DNA of 6,710 bases, taken from contig DNGN01000025.1 in NCBI GenBank assembly GCA_003486225.1, positions 768 through 7,477 of the forward strand, written 5' to 3'. The stretch comes from Chloroflexota bacterium (GTDB lineage: Bacteria > Chloroflexota > Anaerolineae > Anaerolineales > UBA11579). Positions 6,681 through 6,710 of the stretch are shown here, piece after piece (the stretch's first letter is position 1; every line of letters starts with the position of its first letter). A model generated the notes under the pieces. It saw only the letters and a list, made by a program, of their open reading frames with translations, did not search any database and was not told the origin of the DNA. A program made the translations under genes and the position numbers.

Positions 6681-6710
6681 TTTGTAGCCAGTTTGTAGTC
6701 AGCTTGTATC
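6681..6710 (+). promoter_or_regulatory. Three 11-bp-phased direct repeats, putative SARP operator
   Basis: TTTGTAGCCAG (6681-6691), TTTGTAGTCAG (6692-6702) and CTTGTATC (6703 to the window end) repeat in perfect 11-bp register. The heptamer cores are TTTGTAG, TTTGTAG and CTTGTAT with 4-nt spacers. SARP regulators such as ActII-ORF4 and DnrI are known to bind heptameric direct repeats spaced 11 bp, one helical turn apart, just upstream of a -10 box. The site begins 35 nt after the stop of a SARP-type gene. I infer that it is the operator of a gene beginning beyond the window. The array may continue past the edge, in which case a tandem repeat of another kind remains possible. Confidence 0.6.

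Noticed and set aside
6649..6683. Classical rho-independent terminator after the regulator
   Set aside because: The stem is only 6 bp and the T-run is 14 nt away and overlaps the direct repeats. I list the hairpin only as a weak candidate.
1..6710. CRISPR arrays, tRNA or rRNA genes, insertion sequences
   Set aside because: No repeat-spacer arrays, cloverleaf or rRNA segments, transposase frames or flanking inverted repeats are seen. Coding covers nearly the whole window.

Overview
The window carries four protein genes in two divergent transcription units. I infer the organism is a member of Chloroflexota, probably Anaerolineae-like. The grounds are the pairing of a SARP/BTAD-type regulator carrying an AAA domain with an FtsX-type exporter operon, the moderately high GC, and the general look of the proteins. 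No taxonomic marker gene is present, so this is only a suggestion.

Left block (52-4522, minus strand). A tight three-gene operon is read in the order ABC ATPase (LolD/MacB type), a large two-domain FtsX-like permease of 858 residues, and an AttH/CrtC-type lipocalin-like protein with an N-terminal membrane segment. The ATPase stop and permease start overlap by one base (TGATG). The permease stop sits next to the Shine-Dalgarno sequence of the lipocalin gene. ATPase, FtsX permease and AttH-like protein together are a recurring gene neighbourhood in bacteria. It fits export or extraction of a hydrophobic or lipid-like substrate and hand-off to an extracytoplasmic carrier or modifying protein. 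The substrate cannot be read from the sequence. Bases 1-51 lie beyond the operon's last stop codon, and I see no terminator or gene start there.

Intergenic region (4523-4716). The ABC operon has a perfect TATAAT only 6 nt from its start codon and no Shine-Dalgarno sequence, which predicts a leaderless mRNA. On the plus strand there is a textbook sigma-70 promoter (TTGACA, 17 nt, TATGAT) followed by a GGGGAG ribosome site and the ATG at 4717. This places the regulator's start 22 codons downstream of the longest open frame. Three dyads (4568-4585, 4601-4612, 4633-4650) lie between the two promoters and are candidate operators. The last is CRP/FNR-like and abuts the -35 box.

Right block (4717-6645, plus strand). 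One gene encodes a SARP-type winged helix, a BTAD helical domain and an AAA/STAND-like ATPase, ending without the long TPR tail usual in such regulators. Thirty-five bases after its stop, at the window edge, are three 7-bp direct repeats in exact 11-bp register (TTTGTAG, TTTGTAG, CTTGTAT). This is the architecture of known SARP operators. I infer that the regulator controls a gene starting just beyond the window. This is the most interesting signal here.
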